Source: Saprospiraceae bacterium
GTDB lineage: Bacteria; Bacteroidota; Bacteroidia; Chitinophagales; Saprospiraceae
Direction: 5' to 3'
Length of the DNA stretch: 64,000 bases
Assembly (NCBI GenBank): GCA_019187225.1
Contig: JABAQQ010000011.1
Coordinates: 62,001-126,000 of the forward strand
The position numbers and the translations under genes were made by a program. Under the pieces are notes generated by a model. The model was not told the origin of the DNA. It ran no database searches and saw only the letters and a list, made by a program, of their open reading frames with translations. Within the stretch, counting starts at the first letter, position 1; each line of letters begins with the position of its first letter. Below, piece by piece: positions 35,494-45,094 of this stretch.

Positions 35494-35950
35494 CTTCTGT
35501 TCGATTAATTTTGTACGTCAGGCGGTATCCCCGTCTCCTTTTGTGATGATTGATTGCTGTGGCAGCCGGTCTTTTTGCCGCCGTGCAGGGTCTTTCCGAC
35601 ACTGCACTTTTTCAGCCGATGAAATTAAGAATTGTTGGCATAATCAAACAAACAAGCGGGGAATTTTTGGACGAAAAATCGTCCGCTGTCTGCCGGCGTC
35701 ATTTGTTGTGCCCCCCAAGGGATGAGGGGCTTTTCAAAAAGGCGTCAAAGATAGAAAAATAAATGTTGAAACACCGGCAAATTTTTGCAAGGAAATTTTC
35801 AAATGAAAAGCAAATGCTCCGGTGATAATTTGGTGAGTATAAATTTCGGTTGAAGATTTCAGAATAAAAATTGGTCGCGGGAGTGTGCGCTTTGATTTGT
35901 TGGGCAAAAAAGCCTGATTCACAAAGGCTCATTCCATCTAACCATCGCAG
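35494..35950. other. 457-base intergenic region upstream of recQ
   Basis: The region holds a promoter facing recQ at 35746-35781 and otherwise no credible gene. The 240-base transcribed leader is AT-rich with one weak GC-rich hairpin near 35710-35730. No riboswitch or known RNA was recognised. Confidence 0.6.
35746..35781 (-). promoter_or_regulatory. Promoter of recQ (minus-strand TTTG, 24-base gap, TATCTTTG)
   Basis: On the minus strand the -33 TTTG is at 35781-35778 and the -7 TATCTTTG at 35753-35746. The spacing is slightly long. Confidence 0.55.
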
Positions 35951-38900
35951 TCACTCGACGAGCACAAACCCCGCCCATTGATACGGATCGAAGCCCTGCT
36001 CGCGCATTGCTTTCTGTGCGGCCCGGAATGCTTCGGGTATCTCCATTTTTTCCTCTAACCATTTTTTGTAAAAAGTCGTCATCAGGAGGGAAGTCTGCTG
36101 GTCCGGCACCTGCCAGAGGCTCATGATCAGGTATTTCGCTCCGGCGATCTTAAAAGCGCGCTGCAGGCCGTACACGCCTTCGTTGCCTTGTATTTGCCCC
36201 AGTCCGGTTTCGCAGGCGGAGAGCACCACCAGTTCGGTGTTCGACAAATTCATCTGGCTGATCTCATAGGCGGTAAGAATGCCGTCTTCCATATGCGGGC
36301 GGAGGGGTTTGCCCGTTTGCCAGGCGTGATTGGCGCCGGCGAGTAAAAGGCCCGAGCGGATCATGGGATGGTCAGATATCTTAAAAACAGGCTCATCCGA
36401 TTGGGGATTGGGGATTGGGGATTGGGGATTGTCTTTCGGGTCGGGGAAGAAAAAGCCGTGGGTGGCGATGTGGAGGACGCGTGGCGAAGGTGTGGCTTGG
36501 CCGATGCGTTTGAAGGATTCTTCGGTAGCTACGTAGCCTTTGTACAACTGCATATTCATGTCGCCGGACTTTATGATCTGCTCAATTGCATCCACTTCTT
36601 TTTCTGTATAGGGGAGATAATTCCAGTCAACGCCCGAGCGCAGCAGGGAATCGGTATAGGCAAAACTCAACGTTTCAAGGTTGTCGGTCGGGGTTGGTTG
36701 CATTTTCAAATTATTGTATGCCTGATAGATGGCGGCACTGTCCATTTCATAGCGGATGCCACCGAATAGAATGGCAGTATTAACTGCCGAAGCCCCGGCG
36801 AAGGCGGGAGCATCGGCTACAAAAGTGCTATCGCCAACTACCAGTTGCCGGGTGCTGCCGAGTTGGACGAGTTCATATTTATCGGCTAACGTAAAGTCGG
36901 TGCGCATCGGAAGAGCGCCGAGGTTGATCTGGTGAAGCAGGCCCGAGGGAGAATAATAGACTGTTTTTACTCCATCGAGTTCCTTTTCAAGAGATTGCCA
37001 GAGCAGTTCGTAGAGCGATTTTTGGTTTTCCGCTATGCCCCGGCTGACAAGTGTGTATAGTTTGCTCACAAAGTCGGCTTTGCGCTCGCCAGTCACGCGG
37101 AGCAGGGTGTCGATTTGTTTTTCTTCAAAGAGCGTAATCCGGTGGGGCGATTCCCATCCCGGGCGAAGCAACAGCGCGGCGTACATCACACTATCTGTCT
37201 GAAGAGGATTGAAAAATTTATAGCGGACAAATTCGATGGCGGCTTCGTCTGGTCGGAGCGCGGTCTGCACTTCCTTCCAGGTCACTTGTCGAATAGCTTC
37301 GCCGAAGCCTGCCACGGTGCGGGTGAGTTCTTTTTCGAGCGTATTGGCTTGTTTTTCGAGGTCAGCAATTTTTGCGCTGTCACGCCCTGCGAGAGGCGTT
37401 GCATATTCTTTAGCTAAACGGCGGTGATACGACTTAAGCAAATAATATTTTTCTGCGCTTGCCGAATCAGCCAGCGCCAGTTTACCGACCTGGGAAACAG
37501 CGTTCAGCAAAAAACCTTTGCGGAAGAGGGCATAGTCGTAAGAAGAAGGACTCATTTCCGAATGCTTTTGAGCAAACGACAGTCTCTCTTCGTTCCATCT
37601 GGCCAGTTTATTTCCGTATAACGATAGTTCCTGTTCCGAAAGGTGGAAAGATGCTTTCGTCAACAGTGATTTTTCAATTTCGGCAGACTTCAAAAAAACT
37701 TGCCGGGCGGTATCGCTTTTGCAATTTGCCCAGTACAAAACCGCCAGGTTGGCCAGAACCGATGCATAGTCAGGATGTTCTTTACCCAATGCTTTTTCCT
37801 GAATCGCGAGGGCTTCAACCTGAAGTTGCCCGGCTTTCTCATACTTGCCCGTTTCAGAATACAAATTCGCCAGATTGGAAAGACTTGCTGCATAGGAAGG
37901 GTGCTCTTTGCCCAATGCTTTTTCCCGAATTGCAAGCGCCTCGATATGAAGCGCCTCGGCTTTCTGATGACTGCCCATATCCTTATACAAACTCGCCAGA
38001 TTGTTCAGGTTCGCTGCATAATGGGGATGCTCTTTTCCCACTGATTTTTCCCGAATCGCGAGTGCTTCGAGGTAAAGCGGCTCAGATTTCTCATAACGGC
38101 CTGTTTTCCAATACAAAAGCGCCAGATTGTTCAGACTCCAGGCATAATCGGGGTGCTCTTTGCCCCATGTTTTTTCCCGAAGATTAAGGGCTTCGACTAA
38201 AAATGGCTCGGCTTTTTCATAGTTGCCCATGTCCCAATACAAACTCGCCAGATTGCTCAGGCTCGCCGCATAATCGGGATGCTCTTTTCTCAGTACTTTT
38301 TCCTGGATGGCAAGCACTTCGGCAAAAAGCGCCTCGGCTTTTTCATAATTTCCCATTTCCTGATACAAAATCGCCAGGTTATCCGAACTAGTCGCATAAT
38401 CGGGATGCTCTTTGCCCGATGCTTTTTCCAAGATAGTTATTGCCTCGCGATAAAGTGGCTCGGCTTTTTCATATTTGCCCGTTTCTGCATACAAATTCGC
38501 CAAATTACCCAAATTCTGCCCATATTGAGGATGTTCTTTGCCCAATATTTTTCCCCGAAGAGCAAGCGCTTCGATATAAAGCGACTCCGCTTTTTCGTAA
38601 TTGCTTGTGAGATAATACAAGTTCGCCATATTGTTCAGCCCCAATGCATAATCGGCGTGCTCTTTACCAAGTAGCTTTTCTTTTATGGCAAGCGCTTCAA
38701 CATAAAGCAGCTCGGCTTTTTCATAGTTGCCTATTTCCATCAACAAAATCGCCAGGTTATTCAGGCTTGCAGCATAGTCGGGGTGTTCTTTGCCCAGTGT
38801 TTTTTCCCGGATATTTTTTGATTCAAGAAAAAGCGGTTCGGCTTTTTCATACTCGCCCATGTGCTGATACAATATCGCCAAATCATTCATTACCAATGCA

Positions 38901-39493
38901 TAATCGGCATGCTCTTTACCGAATGCTTTTTCCTTAATGGCAAGGGCCTCGACATAACGCGGCTCGGCTTTTTCAAAGTTGCCTGTTTTCCAATAAAAAC
39001 GCGCCAGATTAAGAAGGCTCGCCACATAATCAGGATGTTCTTTGCCCAATGTTTTTTCCCGAATGGCAAGGGCTTCGAGATAAAGCGGCTCGGCTTTTTG
39101 GGAATCGCCCATTTTCGAGTACAAATTCGCCAAACCGTTCAGGCTCGTTGCATAATCCCGGTGTTCTTTGCCAAATACTTTTTCCCGAATGTCTTTAGAT
39201 CCCAGAAACCACTTTTCGGCTGTCGTAAAATCTCTTTTATATAAGAAAAATACACCATAATTGTAGGATACGCTGCCGTAAGACGCCGACTCCCTGCCGA
39301 ATTTTTCCAGCGCAAGTTTTTCGGCGGCAACATTGACTTCCAAAGATTTGTCGAAATCACCTTCCTCCGTAAGCGCGCGGGAAATCTGGAGGAGGCTATC
39401 TACCTGCCGCATTGCGGCCAGCGAGTCGGCATTTTGGCAAAAAACGGGTAGGGAAAAAAGAAAGAGGGCGGAGAGGGCAATTGCGTTTTTCAT
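35951..39493 (-). CDS. Secreted TPR-CHAT protein (caspase-like peptidase), paralog 2
   Basis: The 1,180-residue product has a signal peptide (cleavage near FCQN), twelve clear 42-residue kinesin-light-chain TPR units plus a degenerate first unit, a linker and a C-terminal CHAT domain. His1012 and Cys1094 form the catalytic pair. The last 130 residues are almost the same as in the paralog at 8353-12135, while the TPR units of this copy are more uniform (for example repeated KEHPDYA). This implies recent repeat expansion. Just after the catalytic His, residues 19-30 beyond THG are encoded by a heptamer array (36400-36431). A minus-strand -7 box lies at 39559. Confidence 0.9.
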   Translation of the reverse strand: MKNAIALSALFLFSLPVFCQNADSLAAMRQVDSLLQISRALTEEGDFDKSLEVNVAAEKLALEKFGRESASYGSVSYNYGVFFLYKRDFTTAEKWFLGSKDIREKVFGKEHRDYATSLNGLANLYSKMGDSQKAEPLYLEALAIREKTLGKEHPDYVASLLNLARFYWKTGNFEKAEPRYVEALAIKEKAFGKEHADYALVMNDLAILYQHMGEYEKAEPLFLESKNIREKTLGKEHPDYAASLNNLAILLMEIGNYEKAELLYVEALAIKEKLLGKEHADYALGLNNMANLYYLTSNYEKAESLYIEALALRGKILGKEHPQYGQNLGNLANLYAETGKYEKAEPLYREAITILEKASGKEHPDYATSSDNLAILYQEMGNYEKAEALFAEVLAIQEKVLRKEHPDYAASLSNLASLYWDMGNYEKAEPFLVEALNLREKTWGKEHPDYAWSLNNLALLYWKTGRYEKSEPLYLEALAIREKSVGKEHPHYAANLNNLASLYKDMGSHQKAEALHIEALAIREKALGKEHPSYAASLSNLANLYSETGKYEKAGQLQVEALAIQEKALGKEHPDYASVLANLAVLYWANCKSDTARQVFLKSAEIEKSLLTKASFHLSEQELSLYGNKLARWNEERLSFAQKHSEMSPSSYDYALFRKGFLLNAVSQVGKLALADSASAEKYYLLKSYHRRLAKEYATPLAGRDSAKIADLEKQANTLEKELTRTVAGFGEAIRQVTWKEVQTALRPDEAAIEFVRYKFFNPLQTDSVMYAALLLRPGWESPHRITLFEEKQIDTLLRVTGERKADFVSKLYTLVSRGIAENQKSLYELLWQSLEKELDGVKTVYYSPSGLLHQINLGALPMRTDFTLADKYELVQLGSTRQLVVGDSTFVADAPAFAGASAVNTAILFGGIRYEMDSAAIYQAYNNLKMQPTPTDNLETLSFAYTDSLLRSGVDWNYLPYTEKEVDAIEQIIKSGDMNMQLYKGYVATEESFKRIGQATPSPRVLHIATHGFFFPDPKDNPQSPIPNPQSDEPVFKISDHPMIRSGLLLAGANHAWQTGKPLRPHMEDGILTAYEISQMNLSNTELVVLSACETGLGQIQGNEGVYGLQRAFKIAGAKYLIMSLWQVPDQQTSLLMTTFYKKWLEEKMEIPEAFRAAQKAMREQGFDPYQWAGFVLVE
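36400..36431 (-). repeat. In-frame AATCCCC heptamer array within the CHAT domain
   Basis: Four and a half copies of ATTGGGG on the plus strand (AATCCCC in the sense strand) encode a Pro/Asn/Gln/Ser stretch next to the catalytic His. The paralog has unrelated sequence of the same length here. Confidence 0.85.
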
Positions 39494-39558
39494 CGGGAAT
39501 CAGTCATTGTGGTGAAAGAATAAACGCCGTCTCCGAGAACGATGGAGCGGCAGCCCAA

Positions 39559-39586
39559 CAAAAATAGCAAAACACCCCGTTGCCAA
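39559..39586 (-). promoter_or_regulatory. Promoter of the second TPR-CHAT gene
   Basis: On the minus strand, TTG at 39586-39584, a 17-base gap and TATTTTTG at 39566-39559 match the consensus. The leader would be about 60 bases. Confidence 0.45.
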
Positions 39587-39688
39587 GCCGTACTTGTACC
39601 CGGAAATTTTTTGCCGAAGCATCAGCCAGCGGTGCTTTTTATCACCGGCCCACCATCCGCATGCAGGGAAAATGCGAATAATGCCCCA

Positions 39689-41119
39689 TCACTCACTTCG
39701 GAGCGATTGGACGGGATTCGCCAACGCCGCCTTTACGCTCTGAAAACCCACGGTCAGGATCGCCACAGCGAGCGTGGTCAGCAATGCCGCGATAAATACA
39801 CTTGCCCCCAGCGTAATCCTGTATGCGTAGTCGCTGAGCCAGGCATTCATGGCCTACCATGCCAGCGGCGCTGCCACGACGAACGCGGCGACGATCAGCC
39901 GGGCGTATTCCTTGCCGAAAAGCCAGAGGATGCCGGGAATCGTGGCGCCCAGCGTTTTGCGGATACCGATCTCTTTGGTTTTGCGCGCGACCATAAAGGC
40001 CGCCAGACCGTACAGGCCGAGGCATCCAATAAAAATGGCGATGCCCGCAAACAAGCGGACTAATTGCAGCACTGTTGCTTCTTCTTCGTAAAACTCTGCG
40101 ATCCGGGCATCCATAAAATCGTATTCGTAGTTCTCTTTCTGTCCGGCCCTCCAACTGGACCTGCGTGTTCCAATTGGACCCTGAAGCCGGCGGTTGCATA
40201 CACAGGCTGATCTGTTCGACACTTGCTATTTGACTCAGTTGCTGCTTCAATGCCGTACTTTTCCCGGTATCGCCACCGGGCAAAGGCAGGTTCACGATGC
40301 CTTCGCGCCGGAAACCGAGGTCGGCGTTGCGGGTATATTCCAGTTGCGCACTTCCGGGTGGAAATATTTCTCGCGAAAAGTTGCGAATGCCGACTCCAAC
40401 GCTGCTTGCGAATGCCCTTCGCGAAACAACACATAACATTGGGTGCCCCCCTGTATACCCCCCCAGTTGTTCAACATATGCCGGGAATTGGAATCGGCTT
40501 CCATCGTCGCCCAGGAAGTGTACATTTGGTATTGCAGCGCCGTGTTGTCGGGTATATCCTTCAGCACGCCCACGACACGGAAATTGTATTCGGCGTTGAG
40601 TTTGAACGTTTTTCCCACGGCGTCTGTCGTACCGTAATATTTGCGGGCCAGTTTTTCAGTCAGCAATGCAGTATAAGGCTCCCGCAAACCGTTCAAATCG
40701 CCTTGCGCTAGCGGGAAATCAAAAATGGAGAACAATTCCGGTTCAGCCGCTGCCCGGGTATTTTCCTATTTGAATTTGACCGGCGCCGCGTCCTTTTCGG
40801 TAATGGTGATCAGCGAATTGCTGCGCCTCGATACCATCGCCGTTTTTTCCAGAAAAGCGTATTCCTGCCGCAGCGCCGCCCCCATGGGGTAAGGTGAAAA
40901 GGGCATTTTGTCCACTACGTCGCGACGCGATTCGGTGCAGATCATCGCGATCCGGTCCGTCTTCTCGTGCCAGGTATCGTAACTCAGGTGTTGGCGCACG
41001 AGCAGGAATATCAGGATGCCGCAGGCGATGCTCAGTGCCAGTCCGAATACGTTGAGCAGTGTGTAGGACAGGTTTCTCCGGAGATTGCGCAGGGCTATGG
41101 TGATATAATTGCGGATCAT
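39689..41119 (-). pseudogene. Decayed FtsX/MacB-type ABC transporter permease
   Basis: Pieces of one permease of the common Bacteroidota type (usually about 800 residues) lie in order. From 41119 come an N-terminal helix (ALRNLRRNLSYTLLNVFG) and the MacB-like periplasmic domain, cut by an in-frame TAG at 40766. Near 40320 the frame changes and the first FtsX domain is missing; the next segment resumes at RNADLGFRREGIV. Near 40150 a second junction returns to the first frame at EYDFMDARIAEFYEE, followed by FtsX helices and GIRKTLGAT. An in-frame TAG at 39854 replaces a Trp codon, after which WLSDYAYRITLGAS runs to NPVQSLRSE and the natural stop at 39689. At least four lesions make it non-functional. 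Confidence 0.9.
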
Positions 41120-41129
41120 AAGCGTTGTA

Positions 41130-41227
41130 AACCTTCCGTTTTACCCTGTTGTAACAAACCCTTTTACATTTCACGGGTAAAGGATGATCCGGGAAGGGTT
41201 TGTTACAACAGGGTAAAACGGAAGGTT
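41130..41227. repeat. Perfect 34-bp inverted repeat (98-bp foldback element)
   Basis: Arms 41130-41163 and 41194-41227 are perfect reverse complements, separated by 30 bases. A GTTGT sits at 41124-41128 and again at 41225-41229. The element lies 10 bases upstream of the decayed permease start. The rest of the 41120-41442 gap shows no gene. Confidence 0.95.
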
Positions 41228-41442
41228 GTGGTTTTGAAAATGAGCAAATACAGAATAAGTGCTCCATACCCCGTGCCGAAATTATAATGAATTGGCTATC
41301 ATTATATTAATGGCAAAAAACAAATGGCAAGGTGTTCGATTCCGGACAGGTCTTGTGCGCTGGCGAACGGCATTGGATTCGTCGTTTGAAGGAGAATTCA
41401 TACTTTTACAGACCGAGTTATTGAACATCAAATACGAATCGA

Positions 41443-42420
41443 ATGCAAAACAACCGGCATCGTCATTTTACCCGTCGAGTAGTCAGTCTTGTTATATTTA
41501 CCTGCCTTTGCTTGTGTTGGAACCTTCCGGGTCGGGCCCAGACGGTCCTCGATACGCCGCTCGGATGGGTAATGCTGGAAACCGATTCGACCGAACGGAA
41601 AGGGTTGAAACAAATGATCTGCCGTAAGTCGAACGAACACCGGATCAACGGGGAAACCAAAAGTTATACCGTGACCGAGGTGTGGCACTACGATAAAGCG
41701 GGACGGCTTTTGCAAGTAACCCAACAATACAAAAAGTACCCGATCTCAACTTTTTGCCGTTTGGAATACGACAGTCTTGGCCGGCTGTGGCGCATCTACG
41801 ACGGTTACAACCGGATCGGCATGCAATATTTTTACGGCTCCGACGGGCGGCGCAGTCATGCTGTGGAAAGCAGGGGCAGAGCCTGCATCCTCAAAACATA
41901 CTCCTACGATTCGGAGACTAACGTGGAAAGGGTTTACGAATACGAATTGCACCGGTATCCCGACCCGGCAGGCAAGCGGATCATTTCTTCCCGGCCGGAC
42001 ACCACCTTTGTTCCGTGTCCCCTTTATGAAGCGGAAGAATTGCCTGCCGAAACTGGCTTGCTCGCCAGCGAACGTATTTTTTCGCCCGCCGGCGAATTAC
42101 TGGAAACACGAGATTACAATGACGGGAAACTCTGTTTCGGAATCAATTCTTCCTGGGATGCCACCGGTACCATCAAATACACCTGGTATTATGACGACGA
42201 CCAACGCGAACTTTCCGAGGAAAAGATCTACAACGCCAGAGGCCAGGTGACGCAGCGGCGCTGGTTTCTAATGGACATCAAGGACGGAAAAATATTCGGC
42301 GGACCGCGCGAGGGTTGGGTCAACACGTTTTCGTACGACAAAAAAGGACGTCTGAGCCGTGCGGAACATACCACCCCTTACCAGGAAGTTGCGTGGGAAT
42401 ATGAGTACGTGGAATGGTAG
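41443..42420 (+). CDS. Secreted YD-repeat-like protein
   Basis: The 325-residue product has a signal peptide (cleavage near GRAQ). The mature part contains several short motifs of the form YD..GRL (DKAGRLLQV, YDSLGRLWRIYD, YDKKGRLSRAE) with strands between them, like the YD/RHS repeats of sugar-binding beta structures. It is too short to form a full RHS shell and has no toxin tail. It lacks a sorting domain, so it is expected in the periplasm. Function is unknown. The stop codon is the first part of a heptamer array. Confidence 0.7.
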   Translation: MQNNRHRHFTRRVVSLVIFTCLCLCWNLPGRAQTVLDTPLGWVMLETDSTERKGLKQMICRKSNEHRINGETKSYTVTEVWHYDKAGRLLQVTQQYKKYPISTFCRLEYDSLGRLWRIYDGYNRIGMQYFYGSDGRRSHAVESRGRACILKTYSYDSETNVERVYEYELHRYPDPAGKRIISSRPDTTFVPCPLYEAEELPAETGLLASERIFSPAGELLETRDYNDGKLCFGINSSWDATGTIKYTWYYDDDQRELSEEKIYNARGQVTQRRWFLMDIKDGKIFGGPREGWVNTFSYDKKGRLSRAEHTTPYQEVAWEYEYVEW

Positions 42421-42527
42421 CAGTGGGCAGTAGGCAGTAGCAATTGTCCTGCAAACTGCCCACTGCCTCCTGCGCACTGCCTACTGCCTACTGCCACTGC
42501 TACTGCTACTGCTACTGCCCACTGCCA
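42420..42527. repeat. Mirrored heptamer arrays overlapping two gene ends
   Basis: Three inverted heptamers (GCAGTGG, GCAGTAG, GCAGTAG at 42420-42440) start in the stop codon of the upstream gene. A 14-base spacer follows, then six heptamers of the ACTGCCN type (42455-42496), three CTGCTA hexamers and two more ACTGCC copies. The stop codon of the opposing DUF2911 remnant (42512) is inside the array. Confidence 0.85.
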
Positions 42528-43102
42528 CTTGCTCCCAACTTTTTCAAATACGCTTCTGAATTGGCTTTCACATTGGCCGGCGGGTTCATGCTGAGCGCCT
42601 TTTTGAAATTTTTGATGGCGTTTTCCTTGTCGCCTTTGGTAGCGTATCCCTCGCCCAAGCTGTCCCAGCAATTAGCGCTTTCGGGGTGGCGTTCGGTGTT
42701 GACAGTAAAAATTTTGATGGCTTCGTCGTGCTGGCCATTGCCGAGTAACTGATAACCGTACTGATTGAGTTCGGCTTCCGTCGCCAGTGTGATCGCGTCT
42801 TTATCGAGTTTGTCGGCATCGGCGGTTTTGCCCACTTGCCGCAGCAGTCCGGCTTTGACGTTCAGCGTTGTAAAATTTTTGTTTTGCGCGATGGCCTGGT
42901 CAATCCATTGGAGGGCTTTTTCCTGATTCCCCTTGTTTTGCCTGGCGTAGTTGGCGGCGCTGGAATATACTTGCCATGAAAAGCCGGTGGGGCCTTTCAA
43001 TTCTTCCGCCGCGTTGGCCATCACGATGTCGTCGGTGGCAAATTCAATTTTGACGGGGAAATGTTTCTTTTCCCAGTTGAGTACCAATTCGCCGGAATTC
43101 AA
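42512..43102 (-). pseudogene. N-terminally truncated DUF2911/TPR protein
   Basis: The frame reads a recognisable DUF2911 end (ELVLNWEKKHFPVKIE) followed by TPR-like helices (NCWDSLGEGYATKGDKENAIKNFKKAL). Homology starts abruptly near 43102. The signal peptide and about the first 130 residues of the DUF2911 domain are absent, and the frame upstream is unrelated. The C-terminus runs into a heptamer array that supplies the stop codon. Both ends are therefore altered. It could still be expressed as a fusion with unrelated upstream sequence, but a functional protein is unlikely. Confidence 0.75.
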
Positions 43103-43268
43103 CCGATGCTTCCAAGCCCTGAAAGACAGATCGCATGAAAATGAAAAAACAGCGCAAATCTGCCTGCGACTGCGACTGAATAGCGTTGCCCGCTGTCTTA
43201 TACAGCAGAGCGGGTCATTCACCCGCAGACGCACCGCATTCCTTCACCCGCATCCGGAACGACGCCAC

Positions 43269-45011
43269 ATGAAAAATATCGTCTTTATCCATGCCCTCCG
43301 CTCTTTTGCCCTTTCTTCCTTATTCCGCCTCCTGTGGAGGACATTCCTGCTCCTTTTATCCCTCCCGCCAATCCACTCGGCCGCTCAGTCCCTGGAATGG
43401 GCGCAGCAAGCATCCGGAACCGGATTCCAGGAGACACGCAGCATGGCCACAGATGCCGGCGGCAACGTTTTTGTCGTCGGTACCTTTGAAGGCACGACCA
43501 GCTTCGGTCCGGGCGCCGCGAACCTGAATAGCGAGGGCATCTTCGACGTGTTTTTTGCCAAATACGCCCCCTCCGGTAACGTAGCCTGGGTTAAAGGAAT
43601 AGGCGGAACGGGTGTGGATGCAGGTTTCGGCATCGCCCTCGACGCCGGTGGCAACATCAGCATCGCCGGAAATTTCAGCGGCACGGCCGATTTCGACGCC
43701 GGTCCCGGCGTTTTTCAACTAACCAGCCACGGCAGTTTCGATGCTTTTCTGGCCAAATACGACGCCGACGGTCAACTGCTGTGGGCACACCACCTCGGGG
43801 GTACCCAATTTGAAGAAGCGCGCTGCCTGGCCGTAGACGGGTCGGGCGACATCGTGCTCGCCGGAGTCTTCAGCGGCACCGCCGATCTGGACCCCGGCCC
43901 CGGCAATACCGGCCTGGAAGCGTCAGGCACCAACGACATATTCTTTGCCCGCTATACTCCGGCAGGCAATCTTTTGTGGGCCAAACACCTGGAAGGCGAC
44001 GGCTCCGAACGCGTGTTGAGCATGGCGGTGGGCTTGCAGGGTGACATCTTCCTCGCCGGACATTTTGAAGGCATCGTGGATTTCGATCCCTCTGGCACCA
44101 CGCAGCACCACAGCGCTACGGGCGGCTCCGACCTGTTCTTTGCGCGCTACGACGCTGGCGGCCAACTGCTGTGGATCAACAGCGTGGGCGGTTTTTTCTT
44201 CGAAGAAGTACGGGGCATGGCCGTGGATCGTTTGAACAATGTGTACATCACCGGGCGTTTCGGAGAAACGCTCGATTTCGATCCCGGCCCCGGTGTCAGC
44301 GAACTCGACCACGCGGGCATCAACGACGCCTTTTTTGCCAAATACGACGCCTCGGGCGCACTCGTCTGGGCACACAGCATCAGCAGCGAAGACAACGACA
44401 TGGGCGACGCCATTGCGGTGGATACGCTTGGGCGGGTTTATATCACCGGGCATTTCATCAATACCGCCGACTTCGACCCGGGCCCTGCTGTGCATGCCCT
44501 GACCGGAACGGGTGATTTCGACATTTTCCTCGCCCAATACGATGTTGCCGGCCATTTTTTATCGGTTCATCAGATCGGTGGCACACAAACGAAAGAAAGC
44601 ACGGCCCTCGCCGTGGATGCGCAGCAGAACCTCTTGCTGGCCGGATTTTTTAAAGGCTCCACCGATTTCGACCCGGGCCCTGCGCAAACGCTGCTGACCA
44701 GCCCCGGCAAAGACGACGGTTTCATCGCCCGGTACACCGTAGCGCCCACCACCGCTACCCGCGATGTATCACTTCCGGATATGCGGCTCTATCCCGTACC
44801 GGCAACGGATATCCTGCACGTCGCACTGCCCGGCTACAGCGGCGCGCTGCGCTGCACAATATATGACCGGGCCGGCCATCTGCTGCTGGAGCAGTCGGGA
44901 GAAGGGGAAAATCTGACGGTGGAGCTGGATCAGTTGGAGAGCGGGGTGTATTATTTGAGGATTGGGACGGACAAGGGGGAAATGGCGATGGGGGTGGAGG
45001 TGGTGCGGTGA
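43269..45011 (+). CDS. SBBP-repeat (beta-propeller) T9SS type A protein
   Basis: The start is the ATG at 43269, which begins a long signal peptide (to about residue 36, SAAQ). The 580-residue product has about nine repeats of 45-50 residues with motifs like GNVFVVGTFEG..FGPG, FDPGPG and FAKYDA.G.LLWA. These are SBBP (seven-bladed beta-propeller) repeats. The last 80 residues are a type A sorting domain (DMRLYPVPATD to the end). It should be secreted and surface attached. A longer upstream frame overlaps the DUF2911 remnant and is not used. Confidence 0.88.
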   Translation: MKNIVFIHALRSFALSSLFRLLWRTFLLLLSLPPIHSAAQSLEWAQQASGTGFQETRSMATDAGGNVFVVGTFEGTTSFGPGAANLNSEGIFDVFFAKYAPSGNVAWVKGIGGTGVDAGFGIALDAGGNISIAGNFSGTADFDAGPGVFQLTSHGSFDAFLAKYDADGQLLWAHHLGGTQFEEARCLAVDGSGDIVLAGVFSGTADLDPGPGNTGLEASGTNDIFFARYTPAGNLLWAKHLEGDGSERVLSMAVGLQGDIFLAGHFEGIVDFDPSGTTQHHSATGGSDLFFARYDAGGQLLWINSVGGFFFEEVRGMAVDRLNNVYITGRFGETLDFDPGPGVSELDHAGINDAFFAKYDASGALVWAHSISSEDNDMGDAIAVDTLGRVYITGHFINTADFDPGPAVHALTGTGDFDIFLAQYDVAGHFLSVHQIGGTQTKESTALAVDAQQNLLLAGFFKGSTDFDPGPAQTLLTSPGKDDGFIARYTVAPTTATRDVSLPDMRLYPVPATDILHVALPGYSGALRCTIYDRAGHLLLEQSGEGENLTVELDQLESGVYYLRIGTDKGEMAMGVEVVR

Positions 45012-45094
45012 GGGTTCATAAACGCCAGCCTATTTGCGGTTCTGAGGCATAAATAGCCGGGACCGGGACGGCCAGAAGTCCGTGCTATCGGGCC

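Noticed and set aside
41259-41627. Small open frame of 122 codons overlapping the YD-like gene start
   Set aside because: It is out of frame with the signal-peptide-bearing gene and shows no family features.
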